A stretch of 11,613 bases of DNA, taken from contig CALKAL010000102.1 of assembly GCA_937983065.1 (NCBI GenBank), forward strand, positions 1-11,613, written 5' to 3'. Positions 1 to 6,150 of the stretch are shown here, one piece after another. Source of the stretch: an uncultured Bacillaceae bacterium (lineage in GTDB: Bacteria > Bacillota > Bacilli > Bacillales > Alkalibacillaceae). The notes below the pieces were generated by a model. It worked only from the letters and a program-made list of their open reading frames with translations, was not told where the DNA came from and did not search any database. The first letter of the stretch is position 1. Every line of letters starts with the position of its first letter. The translations under genes were made by a program, and so were the position numbers.

Positions 1-50
1 CATGCTTGAATTTTTGGATATCAATTCTGGCTTTGCGTGTCATTTAGCAG

Positions 51-148
51 AAAAAGCAAACTCCTCAATACTAAGCGTATCAAGGGGTTTAGAATATGAC
101 TCTGAGTAGGCTCGAAACACTGACCTCTACCTTGACAGGGTAGAGGTC
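51..148 (-). pseudogene. Decayed partial copy of the tRNA-Val 3' half and terminator
   Basis: Bases 51-131 match bases 341-423, the terminator and 3' half of the intact tRNA-Val, with about a dozen differences. The shared blocks include AAGCGTATCAAGGGGTTT, GGCTCGAA and GACCTCTACC. The similarity stops at the anticodon stem: there is no 5' half, D arm or 5' acceptor strand, so no tRNA can be made. The copy lies downstream of the 3' end of the real tRNA, where the far attachment site of a tRNA-integrated element would be. A decayed tandem duplication of the tRNA gene is the alternative, and a shared TATGAAATTA at 184 and 465, on the 5' side of each copy, weakly favours it. Confidence 0.7.
122..148. 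repeat. Perfect 10-bp palindrome built from the tRNA anticodon arm
   Basis: The arms are GACCTCTACC (122-131) and GGTAGAGGTC (139-148), around the 7-base loop TTGACAG. In the intact tRNA region the same left arm is followed by CTGTCAA, the exact reverse complement of this loop, and only GGTAG of the right arm is complementary. The decayed copy has therefore had its loop inverted and its right arm extended until the hairpin is perfect. It could act as a small hairpin, but no gene ends immediately beside it. Confidence 0.75.
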
Positions 149-174
149 ACTATACTTGATCAGATTAAAGTACA

Positions 175-285
175 ATGATTACCTATGAAATTAACTGCAT
201 TAACATAAAGTACGGTCATCAATTCAGAGAAGTAGATGAAAAAGCAGCTAATGCGTTAGATGATTTATTCGTGAAAAAGGGCTAA
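175..285 (+). pseudogene. Short reading frame, possible tyrosine-integrase C-terminal remnant
   Basis: A 36-codon frame opens at ATG 175 and stops at 283-285. It ends in EKAANALDDLFVKKG, which resembles the extreme C-terminus of many phage tyrosine recombinases, where a lysine-rich helix reading like EAADKLDDLF precedes the stop. The catalytic Arg, His and Tyr positions are absent, and an in-frame stop lies just upstream at 166-168, so nothing functional remains. Its placement between a tRNA gene and a decayed copy of that tRNA's 3' end, reading towards the tRNA, is what an integrase gene beside its attachment site would show. The resemblance is from memory and short, so the call is tentative. 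The alternative is a random short frame. Confidence 0.3.
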
Positions 286-340
286 AAAAGCAAGTTGGCT
301 ATCAATTGGCTATCAATTTTGACTTTTCACCTTGATTGAT

Positions 341-382
341 AAAAAAAGTAAACCCCTCAATACCAAGCGTATCAAGGGGTTT
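341..382 (-). terminator. Intrinsic terminator of tRNA-Val
   Basis: Read on the minus strand, 350-382 forms a 14-pair stem. AAACCCCTTGATAC pairs with GTATTGAGGGGTTT, including two G-T wobbles, around the loop GCTTG. A T-rich tract follows (complement of the seven A at 341-347). It begins 6 bases beyond the tRNA 3' end and would end a single-gene tRNA transcript. Confidence 0.85.
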
Positions 383-388
383 GGGATA

Positions 389-461
389 TGACTCCGAGTG
401 GGCTCGAACCACCGACCTCTACCCTGTCAAGGTAGCGCTCTCCCAGCTGAGCTACGGAGTC
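389..461 (-). tRNA. tRNA-Val (anticodon GAC)
   Basis: The minus strand folds into a complete cloverleaf. The acceptor strands are GACTCCG and CGGAGTC, the D arm is GCTC/GAGC, the anticodon stem is CTACC/GGTAG with loop TTGACAG, and the T arm is GGTGG/CCACT with loop TTCGAGC. The anticodon GAC (complement of 426-428) reads the valine codons GUC and GUU. The discriminator is A at 389, and the 3' CCA is not encoded, so it must be added after transcription, as is common for Bacillus tRNAs. The gene stands alone, with its own promoter and terminator. Confidence 0.95.
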
Positions 462-486
462 GTTTATGAAATTACCGACAGATATA

Positions 487-515
487 AATATAATACTTTA
501 TATTGTTCTTGTCAA
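487..515 (-). promoter_or_regulatory. Sigma-A promoter of tRNA-Val
   Basis: On the minus strand, TTGACA (complement of 510-515) and TATATT (complement of 487-492) are separated by exactly 17 bases. The -35 is perfect and the -10 is close to consensus. Transcription would start near 480, about 20 bases before the mature tRNA. Confidence 0.85.
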
Positions 516-518
516 TAG

Positions 519-556
519 TTTTTAATTTAAATGCATGCGAATTTTTAAATTAAAAA
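519..556. repeat. 13-bp A/T-only inverted repeat
   Basis: TTTTTAATTTAAA (519-531) is the exact reverse complement of TTTAAATTAAAAA (544-556), with 12 bases between that include the palindrome GCATGC. It lies between the tRNA promoter and the small membrane protein gene. With no G-C pairs it is a weak RNA hairpin. A protein-binding site or a bent promoter element for the gene at 626 is possible but unproven. Confidence 0.6.
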
Positions 557-625
557 TGACATCCACAAACTTTGGATCTTTTATCAAATCGAATTAAAAA
601 ATGCAATTGTTTAGGAGATAATAAT

Positions 626-1006
626 ATGACTGTGTTTTATAAGCTAGCGGAATTCATTCTTCTTTTAACCCTTACAATCTTATTATATTTCGATTTTTTC
701 CCACATCCGTTTTTACCGAACATTTTTGATAAATTGTTTATCTTAATAATAATACTAATTGTTATTGTGCATAATTTCATTAGTCCGTATAAGGAAGATA
801 AAAAGAAAGAATCTTTTATTTCTCACTTCGGTATATCCTTTTATTTAATTTTTCTTCTTATTTTATTCAACATAATAAGTGGAGAGTCTCAGTCTGACTT
901 AACATTTGAAAATCCGCTTCTTTGGTTTGCTTGTATATTTTCCCTTTACCTCAATTGGAAGAATTACCGTAAGAAAATTAAAGAAATTGAATCGGGACAA
1001 GTCTAG
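626..1006 (+). CDS. Small membrane protein of unknown function (126 residues)
   Basis: I do not recognise the family. The protein has four hydrophobic stretches, roughly residues 5-22, 31-50, 66-86 and 95-112. A charged loop (KEDKKKES) lies between the second and third, and the end is Lys/Glu-rich (NYRKKIKEIESGQV). This suggests a small integral membrane protein with a cytoplasmic tail. The start at 626 is chosen because AGGAG (613-617) lies eight bases upstream. The frame is open back to an ATG at 572, but that would put the ribosome site inside the gene and add a polar, cysteine-containing leader. It converges on the resolvase-like gene with 11 bases between stops and no clear terminator. 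It looks like a single-gene unit. Confidence 0.75.
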   Translation: MTVFYKLAEFILLLTLTILLYFDFFPHPFLPNIFDKLFILIIILIVIVHNFISPYKEDKKKESFISHFGISFYLIFLLILFNIISGESQSDLTFENPLLWFACIFSLYLNWKNYRKKIKEIESGQV

Positions 1007-1017
1007 ATCAACGTTAC

Positions 1018-1563
1018 CTAGTTATCTTCTAAACTCTCCAAATAACGATATAAGGTCGACTTACTAATCCCAGTCTTATTTTTTATATCAATAAGTTTGT
1101 AGCCTTTATTGTACATTGCAATTGCTTTTTTCACATTTTCATCAGGTTTTTTTGGTCGGCCGATTGTTTTTCCTTTTTTCTTAGCTTCTTCCATTCCCAT
1201 TGTCGTCGTTTGTTTTATCATATCTGATTGAAACTGTATGATGTGGGTCATAATGTCTTCTAAACTTACTAACTCATCACTTTGAATTTCTTCTTTTAAA
1301 AAATATATTTTCACTCTCTTTTTTCTACATGTTTTTAATAGCTCTATGAAATCTTGAAATGAATTAGCTAATACAGCCATTTTTTCAACGACAATTTTAT
1401 CTCCATGTTTTACCTTCGATAGTAAACGCTCTAATTGTAATCTATCATTTTTCTCTGGGCCATGTTCTTCACTATAAATAACATCACATTTTTCTTTCAA
1501 TGAATTTAATTGATTTTTAGAATTTATATCGTTAAATAGTGGTCTTGCGTAACCGTAAATCAT
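1018..1563 (-). CDS. Resolvase/invertase-like DNA-binding protein lacking catalytic residues
   Basis: The 181-residue protein has the serine-recombinase layout. An N-terminal resolvase domain begins MIYGYAR, a connecting helix includes FQSDMIKQ, and GRPKKP leads into a Hin-type helix-turn-helix (GYKLIDIKNKTGISKSTLYR). The catalytic residues are missing. Active members read YARVST with the nucleophilic Ser, and here it is YARPLF. The usual LDRLGRS, which carries two catalytic Arg, is MAVLANS. The DNA-binding half looks intact. The start at 1563 gives the usual family N-terminus and follows a purine-rich AAAGGGG. It is divergent from the SulP gene across 93 bases, which suggests, without proof, a domesticated recombinase acting as a regulator of itself or of that operon. 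Confidence 0.85.
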   Translation of the reverse strand: MIYGYARPLFNDINSKNQLNSLKEKCDVIYSEEHGPEKNDRLQLERLLSKVKHGDKIVVEKMAVLANSFQDFIELLKTCRKKRVKIYFLKEEIQSDELVSLEDIMTHIIQFQSDMIKQTTTMGMEEAKKKGKTIGRPKKPDENVKKAIAMYNKGYKLIDIKNKTGISKSTLYRYLESLEDN

Positions 1564-1580
1564 CTTTTCATCCCCTTTTA

Positions 1581-1620
1581 TCCCGAAAAGGTTCCATTTT
1601 GGGAAGATTGGTGTTACAAT
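1581..1620 (+). promoter_or_regulatory. Promoter and possible operator of the SulP-Usp operon
   Basis: TTCCAT (1592-1597) and TACAAT (1615-1620) are 17 bases apart, a plausible sigma-A promoter with a weak -35, 36 bases before the SulP start. An imperfect inverted repeat, TCCCgAAAA (1581-1589) with TTTTGGGA (1597-1604), overlaps the -35. It lies close to the start of the divergent resolvase-like gene, so it is a candidate operator shared by both. Binding is inferred from position only. Confidence 0.45.
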
Positions 1621-1656
1621 GATATCTTGTTGACAGCTTAAGAAAAGGAGAAAAAC

Positions 1657-3090
1657 ATGCAAACAATTAAACAACAATGGTTCGGCAACATACGTGGTGA
1701 TATTTTATCAGGGATCGTCGTAGCACTCGCTTTAATTCCTGAGGCAATTGCTTTTTCTATTATAGCAGGTGTTGATCCGATGGTCGGCTTATACGCCTCA
1801 TTTATCATTGCAGTCGTTATCGCTTTTGCGGGTGGGCGTCCTGGAATGATTTCTGCAGCAACTGGTGCGATGGCATTACTCATGGTTCCGTTAGTTCGTG
1901 ATTATGGACTTGATTATTTATTAGCTGCAACTATTTTAACAGGTATTATTCAAATTATATTTGGAATTTTTAAAGTGGCAAAAGTGATGAAGTTCATTCC
2001 AAATGCTGTTATGATCGGTTTCGTTAATGCGCTCGCAATTCTTATTTTCATGGCTCAGTTAGAACATTTCATTGGTATATCAACTTTAACTTATGTTTTC
2101 GTGGCAATTACTTTAATTTTATTATATACGATTCCACGTTTCATTAAAGCAATCCCGGCACCATTAATTGCAATTGTATTATTAACGTCTGTTGCAATTT
2201 TTAGCGGTGCGGAATTAAATACAGTGGGAGATCTTGGTTCGATTACTCAATCACTTCCTAATTTCTTAATACCTAATGTTCCATTTACACTTGAAACATT
2301 ACTCATTATACTTCCATATTCATTATCATTAGCAATTGTTGGATTGTTAGAATCATTACTGACATCGCAAATTGTTGATGATATGACAGGAACTGAGAGT
2401 AATAAAAATAGAGAATCCCGCGGTCAAGGGGTTGCGAACGTCGTCTCTGGATTTTTCGGAGGTATGGCTGGATGTGCCATGATTGGCCAATCTGTAATTA
2501 ACGTTAAGTCCGGTGGTCGTGGTAGATTATCTGCCCTTGTAGCTGGTGTCTTTTTAATGTTTTTAATTCTCGTGTTAGGGGACTTAGTCGTTCAAATTCC
2601 GATGCCTGTTCTCGTTGGTATAATGATTATGGTAAGTATTAGTACTTTTGATTGGAGTTCATTTAAATATTTAATGAAAGCTCCACGTACAGATGCGATC
2701 GTTATGGTAGCGACGGTCGGAGTTGTCGTTTATACGAATGATTTATCAAAAGGAGTTCTTGTTGGAGTCTTATTAAGTGCGATTTTCTTCGTTGTCAAAA
2801 TATCAACGGTTAAAATAACACAGCACGGGAATCGCTACATGGTTCATGGGCAACTGTTCTTTGCCTCGATTGATAGCTTTGTTAATTACTTTAAAAAAGC
2901 TGACTTTAAAGAAAATTATATTGAAATCGACCTTTCCAATACGAGAGTGTGGGATGATTCGAGTGTCGGTGCTTTAATGAAGGTTAAGGAATTACTCAAA
3001 GAAAGAGGAATTGACGTTAAGATTGTGGAATTAGATGCTTCCAGTCAAAAAATAATCGATAAGCTTAATAGTCTTTACTCTTCTAATTAA
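1657..3090 (+). CDS. SulP family inorganic anion transporter with STAS domain
   Basis: The 477-residue protein is a full-length member of the SLC26/SulP family, which moves sulfate, bicarbonate or related anions across the cytoplasmic membrane. Residues about 1-375 are a chain of hydrophobic segments opening with the family signature: GIVVALALIPEAIAFSI, VGLYASF and a GGRPGMISAATGAMA stretch. Residues about 385-477 form a cytoplasmic STAS domain, with the characteristic D-S-S in VWDDSSVGAL. The substrate cannot be read from sequence; sodium-linked bicarbonate or sulfate uptake are both possible. AAAAGGAG ends seven bases before the ATG. The universal stress protein gene follows after 13 bases, so the two are co-transcribed. 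Confidence 0.92.
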   Translation: MQTIKQQWFGNIRGDILSGIVVALALIPEAIAFSIIAGVDPMVGLYASFIIAVVIAFAGGRPGMISAATGAMALLMVPLVRDYGLDYLLAATILTGIIQIIFGIFKVAKVMKFIPNAVMIGFVNALAILIFMAQLEHFIGISTLTYVFVAITLILLYTIPRFIKAIPAPLIAIVLLTSVAIFSGAELNTVGDLGSITQSLPNFLIPNVPFTLETLLIILPYSLSLAIVGLLESLLTSQIVDDMTGTESNKNRESRGQGVANVVSGFFGGMAGCAMIGQSVINVKSGGRGRLSALVAGVFLMFLILVLGDLVVQIPMPVLVGIMIMVSISTFDWSSFKYLMKAPRTDAIVMVATVGVVVYTNDLSKGVLVGVLLSAIFFVVKISTVKITQHGNRYMVHGQLFFASIDSFVNYFKKADFKENYIEIDLSNTRVWDDSSVGALMKVKELLKERGIDVKIVELDASSQKIIDKLNSLYSSN

Positions 3091-3103
3091 AGGAGGATTT
3101 TAA

Positions 3104-3523
3104 ATGTATAAACATATTTTATTAGCCTCAGACGGATCAGATAACGCTGAACGTGCGGCGATCGAGGCTGTCAAAATTGCATCTTTTAGCAAAGAAGCGA
3201 TCATTGATGTCGTCTATGTAATCGATATTGACAAGTCAAAATACGATGTCCTCCATGCAAATTCAAAAGAAGAAGTTGATATCGAGCGATGGAAAAAGAA
3301 TACGAGTGTTATTAAATATTTAAATGTAGAAAACGTCAATTATAAAACGACGATTTTAAAAGGTAAACCAGGTCCTGAAATTGTCAAGTATGCTAACAAT
3401 GAAAATGTAGATATCGTTGTCATAGGAAGCCGAGGACTTAATACTTTACAAGAAATGGTTTTAGGAAGTGTGAGCCATAAAGTAATGAAACGGGTCAATT
3501 GCCCAGCACTAGTTGTTAAATAA
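3104..3523 (+). CDS. Universal stress protein, UspA family (ATP-binding type)
   Basis: The 139-residue protein is a single Usp domain of usual length. It starts YKHILLASDGSDNAERA, with the Asp that contacts the nucleotide, and carries the ATP-binding pattern G-x2-G-x9-G-S in GSRGLNTLQEMVLGS near residues 109-123. It ends with the usual CPALVVK strand. Such proteins are cytoplasmic homodimers that bind ATP and are often paired with transporters as possible nucleotide-sensing partners. AAAGGAGG overlaps the stop of the transporter gene, so translation is probably coupled. A strong terminator follows. Its role beside SulP is inferred from operon context only. Confidence 0.93.
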   Translation: MYKHILLASDGSDNAERAAIEAVKIASFSKEAIIDVVYVIDIDKSKYDVLHANSKEEVDIERWKKNTSVIKYLNVENVNYKTTILKGKPGPEIVKYANNENVDIVVIGSRGLNTLQEMVLGSVSHKVMKRVNCPALVVK

Positions 3524-3532
3524 TCGAAATTT

Positions 3533-3567
3533 AAAACCGAAATTATTATTATTTCGGTTTTTTATTT
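3533..3567. terminator. Bidirectional intrinsic terminator between usp and the GNAT gene
   Basis: AAAACCGAAAT (3533-3543) pairs with ATTTCGGTTTT (3551-3561) around a 7-base loop. T-rich sequence follows on the plus strand and, because the stem starts with A's, on the minus strand too. It closes the SulP-Usp operon and the oppositely directed ArsR-VOC-GNAT operon, whose last stop codon touches the stem. Confidence 0.85.
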
Positions 3568-4077
3568 TGATTTAATTTTAATAGGAATGTTCCGCCAATA
3601 TCGAAATGTGCTCACACGCTCTCCCTTTTTAGTATATTTTGTGTTTTGCTCTTTTATTTGAAACCCCTTTGATTCATAAAAAGGGATACCGAGATCATTG
3701 CCTTCATGGACAGAAACTAATTGAATGGTTGCTCCAAGCTTCAAATGATTTTCCGTAAATACATCTAGTAATTTTCCACCAATGCCTTTATACCGATATT
3801 TTTCATCAACATAAAAAACGTAAATTAAACTTTCTTTCGCCTCATTGATAACCCCACCGATTGTGCCAACAACTTTGCCATCAACTAAGGCGACGTGCGT
3901 ATAAGCGCCTGCTAAAATATCAGCTTCAACACGTTTGTGATTATACCAAAATGCCACAGTTTCCTTTTGATATTCTTCACTAAGGAAGTCTTTAACTGTT
4001 TGCTTCCAGCCGTTTGCACAAATTCTACTAATATCTTCAGTATGTTCAGGATTTGCTTTAATAATAGAAACGTCCAC
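3562..4077 (-). CDS. GNAT family N-acetyltransferase
   Basis: The roughly 171-residue protein has a Gcn5-related acetyltransferase fold. The acetyl-CoA pyrophosphate-binding motif A is seen as DEKYRYKGIGGKLLDVF, preceded by the beta-4 strand ESLIYVFYV and followed by FYESKGF, the common motif B ending. The substrate is unknown. The start is ambiguous. An ATG at 4095 overlaps the upstream stop (TAATG). A second ATG at 4083 is too close to the ribosome site. The GTG at 4077 lies eight bases after a perfect AGGAGG and is preferred here. It is the last gene of the ArsR-VOC-GNAT operon. Confidence 0.88.
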   Translation of the reverse strand: MDVSIIKANPEHTEDISRICANGWKQTVKDFLSEEYQKETVAFWYNHKRVEADILAGAYTHVALVDGKVVGTIGGVINEAKESLIYVFYVDEKYRYKGIGGKLLDVFTENHLKLGATIQLVSVHEGNDLGIPFYESKGFQIKEQNTKYTKKGERVSTFRYWRNIPIKIKSK

Positions 4078-4094
4078 CTTCATTACCTCCTGCA

Positions 4095-4472
4095 TTAATT
4101 TTCCAAGGGTTCAGCTAACCAAATTTTATACCCGTCTGGATCGGCAACAATCGCTTCCTTCACACCCCACTCCCGATCGACTGGTTCTTGAATAATTTCA
4201 AAACCAGCATTTCGAATAGATTGCACCGCCTCTTCCAAACGGTCGACTAATAGCTCAATAACAATTCCTTTATCGACTGGCTCTGATTCGTCGACGATAT
4301 GTAACAATATTGTCGTTGGGTCATTTTCGGTATCAAAGGAAAAATAGGCCATACTATCATCAACATAGCCTTTTTCCAGATTCAGAACAGTTTCATAAAA
4401 TTGAATTGATTTCTCCAAATCTTTTACTTGGATAATAATCGTATTTAATCGTTTAATTTTGAAAGCTGCCAT
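4095..4472 (-). CDS. VOC superfamily protein (glyoxalase/bleomycin-resistance fold)
   Basis: The 125-residue protein shows the two beta-alpha-beta-beta-beta modules of the vicinal oxygen chelate fold. The N-terminal strand is NTIIIQVKDLEKSIQFYETVL, and the C-terminal module has the typical VADPDGYKIWLAEP. Members bind a metal and act as lyases, dioxygenases or drug-binding proteins. The usual first-strand His ligand is not evident, as N-T-I-I-I-Q stands there, so the chemistry cannot be assigned. It follows the ArsR-type gene after 18 bases and overlaps the upstream option for the GNAT start, so the three genes form one operon. Resistance or detoxification of a small molecule is a reasonable guess from the neighbours, no more. 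Confidence 0.88.
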   Translation of the reverse strand: MAAFKIKRLNTIIIQVKDLEKSIQFYETVLNLEKGYVDDSMAYFSFDTENDPTTILLHIVDESEPVDKGIVIELLVDRLEEAVQSIRNAGFEIIQEPVDREWGVKEAIVADPDGYKIWLAEPLEN

Positions 4473-4490
4473 ATTTCATCTTCCCATCTT

Positions 4491-5621
4491 CTAATTAATA
4501 AATGCATTTAATATGTTGATAACCTTTATTATCTCCTCTTGATTGATTGAAAAGTATTTCGTATTCCCTTCTTGACGGACTTTCACAAGATTTGCTTGTT
4601 GGAGCTGGTTTAAATGTCGGGAAATCGTACTTTGTTTCATATTTAATTCTTTGACAATTTCTTGAGCATACATTTCGCTTTGTTCGGAAAGTAAATGAAT
4701 GATTTGTAATCTTGTCGCATCACCTAAACCTTCAAAGGCTAAGTGGGAGTCAATGACGTTCAATTCACTTCTTTTAATCGCTTCATTATTTAGACTAGGA
4801 TCAAACATTAAATAAATATGATTTTCTATTTCTGTATAAGAGAGTAGCCTTCCCATTTCAACTACAGGAATAAATGTTAGATGAGTTGCTTGATTGATTG
4901 CTTCCCTCTCTTCAACATCTGGATAAAGACCTGTTATGTTAAAAATCGCTTCCTCATTCGTGCCCGCCTTTGTCGTTTCGTTTTCTTTCAAAGTCATCCA
5001 GTTAATAATAAACTTTTTCTTTTCCTCCCAAAGCTGTTCAAACCCTATTTCCCAGAACCCTTTAATTAATGAAATTGTCCTTTCCTTGACTTCATGAAGA
5101 TCCATAAATATTGGAACAATCTCGTCGATATTTTCAACAGACCAGCTCTGTAATAGCGCGCTTAATGCTTTTTTACGGTTTTCATCATTTTTCAATTCTG
5201 CCTGATCCAAATTAACTTCTTCTAACATTTCCTCAACAAGGGGCATCTTCGGTAAATAGTTATAATAATAATCGAAGTTTTCTCTAATGCCGTAAATGAT
5301 AAGGTCTAACATCGCATCATCATTTAAGTCTTCCCACCACGCGATAAATTCCGCCCAATTGAGAGATAGATTATTTTCATGCTTAATAAAATAGTCACGT
5401 AAAATAACTCCGTGGGCAAAGACGGCTCTTAAAATTTGTAAATCCGCTTTAACTGTCTCCGATAAATTTTTTGACATGTTTTTAATCCATTGAGACCCAA
5501 CAGGAGAACTATATAATTCATAATCAGTCAGCTGAATAACTGTCAAAAGATTTACCCCTAAAGATTCGGTAAAGCTTATTTTCGTATCTGGATAAGTTGG
5601 TATTAAAGAATATCTTTTCAT
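4491..5621 (-). CDS. ArsR-type winged-helix regulator with long N-terminal domain
   Basis: The last 85 or so of 376 residues are a clear ArsR-family winged helix: LAFEGLGDATRLQIIHLL, then the recognition-helix region MKQSTISRHLNQL, then the wing KVRQEGNTKYFSI. No Cys metal-binding motif of the ArsR/SmtB type is seen, so metal sensing is unlikely. The first 290 residues are a mostly helical, acidic region I cannot assign. Known ArsR-like proteins of this size carry an N-terminal sensor or dimerisation domain. AAGGTG lies 10 bases before the ATG. It is the first gene of an operon with the VOC and GNAT genes and probably controls it, including itself. Confidence 0.85.
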   Translation of the reverse strand: MKRYSLIPTYPDTKISFTESLGVNLLTVIQLTDYELYSSPVGSQWIKNMSKNLSETVKADLQILRAVFAHGVILRDYFIKHENNLSLNWAEFIAWWEDLNDDAMLDLIIYGIRENFDYYYNYLPKMPLVEEMLEEVNLDQAELKNDENRKKALSALLQSWSVENIDEIVPIFMDLHEVKERTISLIKGFWEIGFEQLWEEKKKFIINWMTLKENETTKAGTNEEAIFNITGLYPDVEEREAINQATHLTFIPVVEMGRLLSYTEIENHIYLMFDPSLNNEAIKRSELNVIDSHLAFEGLGDATRLQIIHLLSEQSEMYAQEIVKELNMKQSTISRHLNQLQQANLVKVRQEGNTKYFSINQEEIIKVINILNAFIN

Positions 5622-5670
5622 TGATTATCACCTTATTCATTTATTCAATATACGGATAATGGTTGATTAT

Positions 5671-5699
5671 ATTGTAATGAATCGATTCAAAAAAAGCAA
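5671..5699 (-). promoter_or_regulatory. Promoter of the ArsR operon with a palindromic spacer
   Basis: On the minus strand TTGCTT (complement of 5694-5699) and TACAAT (complement of 5671-5676) are 17 bases apart. The spacer contains a perfect 12-base palindrome TGAATCGATTCA (5678-5689). A palindrome between -35 and -10 is a usual place for a repressor operator, so autoregulation by the ArsR-type protein is plausible but not shown. Confidence 0.6.
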
Positions 5700-5727
5700 G
5701 AAAAAACTGCCGGGAATATCCCGACAG
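5691..5727 (-). terminator. Intrinsic terminator of the sinI-like transcript
   Basis: CTGCCGGGA (5707-5715) pairs with TCCCGACAG (5719-5727), with one C-A mismatch, around a 3-base loop. On the minus strand it is followed by TTTTTTCTTGCTTTTT. It lies 54 bases after the stop of the SinI-like gene. The T tract overlaps the -35 region of the ArsR operon promoter, so the two units are packed tightly. Confidence 0.85.
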
Positions 5728-5780
5728 CGCACGGACTTCATATACAAAAATCCAATAATTACGGAGAGTTTAGTATGATT

Positions 5781-5891
5781 TTAGGTTATATTTTTTTCTT
5801 TTTGCAAAAAATTTCTTATCTCTCTTTTGCTAATGCCAAGCTCTTTTGCCTCTTTGAGTAGAAAAATCCATTCTCGGTCTAAGTCCTTCAT
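5781..5891 (-). CDS. sinI: SinI-like antirepressor (36 residues)
   Basis: This very short protein is one SinI/SinR dimerisation motif and little else: LDREWIFLLKEAKELGIS followed by KREIRNFLQKEKNIT. It lines up with the Bacillus subtilis SinI core (LDQEW, EAKEANIS, EIRKYL) and with the C-terminal helices of the SinR in this window (LDQEWQELVREAMKSGVS). SinI-type proteins bind SinR and pull it off DNA. There is no DNA-binding domain. ATG 5891 follows AAGGG closely. A TTG at 5924, eight bases after GGGGGAG, is in frame and would give 47 residues. The gene is preceded by a c-di-GMP riboswitch, followed by its own terminator, and divergent from sinR rather than in tandem. SlrA-like is the alternative name. 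Confidence 0.85.
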   Translation of the reverse strand: MKDLDREWIFLLKEAKELGISKREIRNFLQKEKNIT

Positions 5892-5946
5892 GATACCCTT
5901 AGTTTTTGAAGAATGAAACCTCAACTTTCTCTCTCCCCCGATTGTT

Positions 5947-6021
5947 AAGGTAGCCGTGCTATCCTAGGAACTTCCCTTAGACCACCAGCTTTGCGTCCCC
6001 CCTTTTCAGAAGGTTAGCCTT
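5947..6021 (-). promoter_or_regulatory. c-di-GMP-I (GEMM) riboswitch aptamer
   Basis: The minus strand carries the hallmarks of the class I cyclic di-GMP aptamer in order. They are GGCTAACC (P1 5' strand), a GAAA tetraloop on a short UUCU/AGGG stem (P1b), the conserved GGGACGCAAAGC (complement of 5988-5999), GGTCTAAGG, and GATAGCACGGCTACC as the 3' strand. P1 can form as GG/CC, TA/TA and CC/GG pairs and extends with AAGG to CCTT. The aptamer ends 55 bases before the SinI-like ATG and points at it. No terminator stem separates them, so control is probably at translation. Recognition is by consensus from memory, without a covariance search. Confidence 0.85.
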
Positions 6022-6150
6022 TTTCTTCAGCTATTCTTTACTACTTTAATTTTACATTTGTTTATAAGTCTTGTTACCCCCTTTTCATCCAAAAATTATT
6101 TGAAAATACAACTGATTTTCCCAATATCCTACAAAGCCAGTAGTAAAACA

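Noticed and set aside
336..518. 60-codon plus-strand frame
   Set aside because: It runs through the tRNA terminator, the tRNA-Val gene and its promoter on the opposite strand, and has no ribosome site.
1638..1883. 81-codon minus-strand frame
   Set aside because: It lies antisense within the start of the clearly coding SulP gene and has the low-complexity Ala/Ile composition of a shadow frame.
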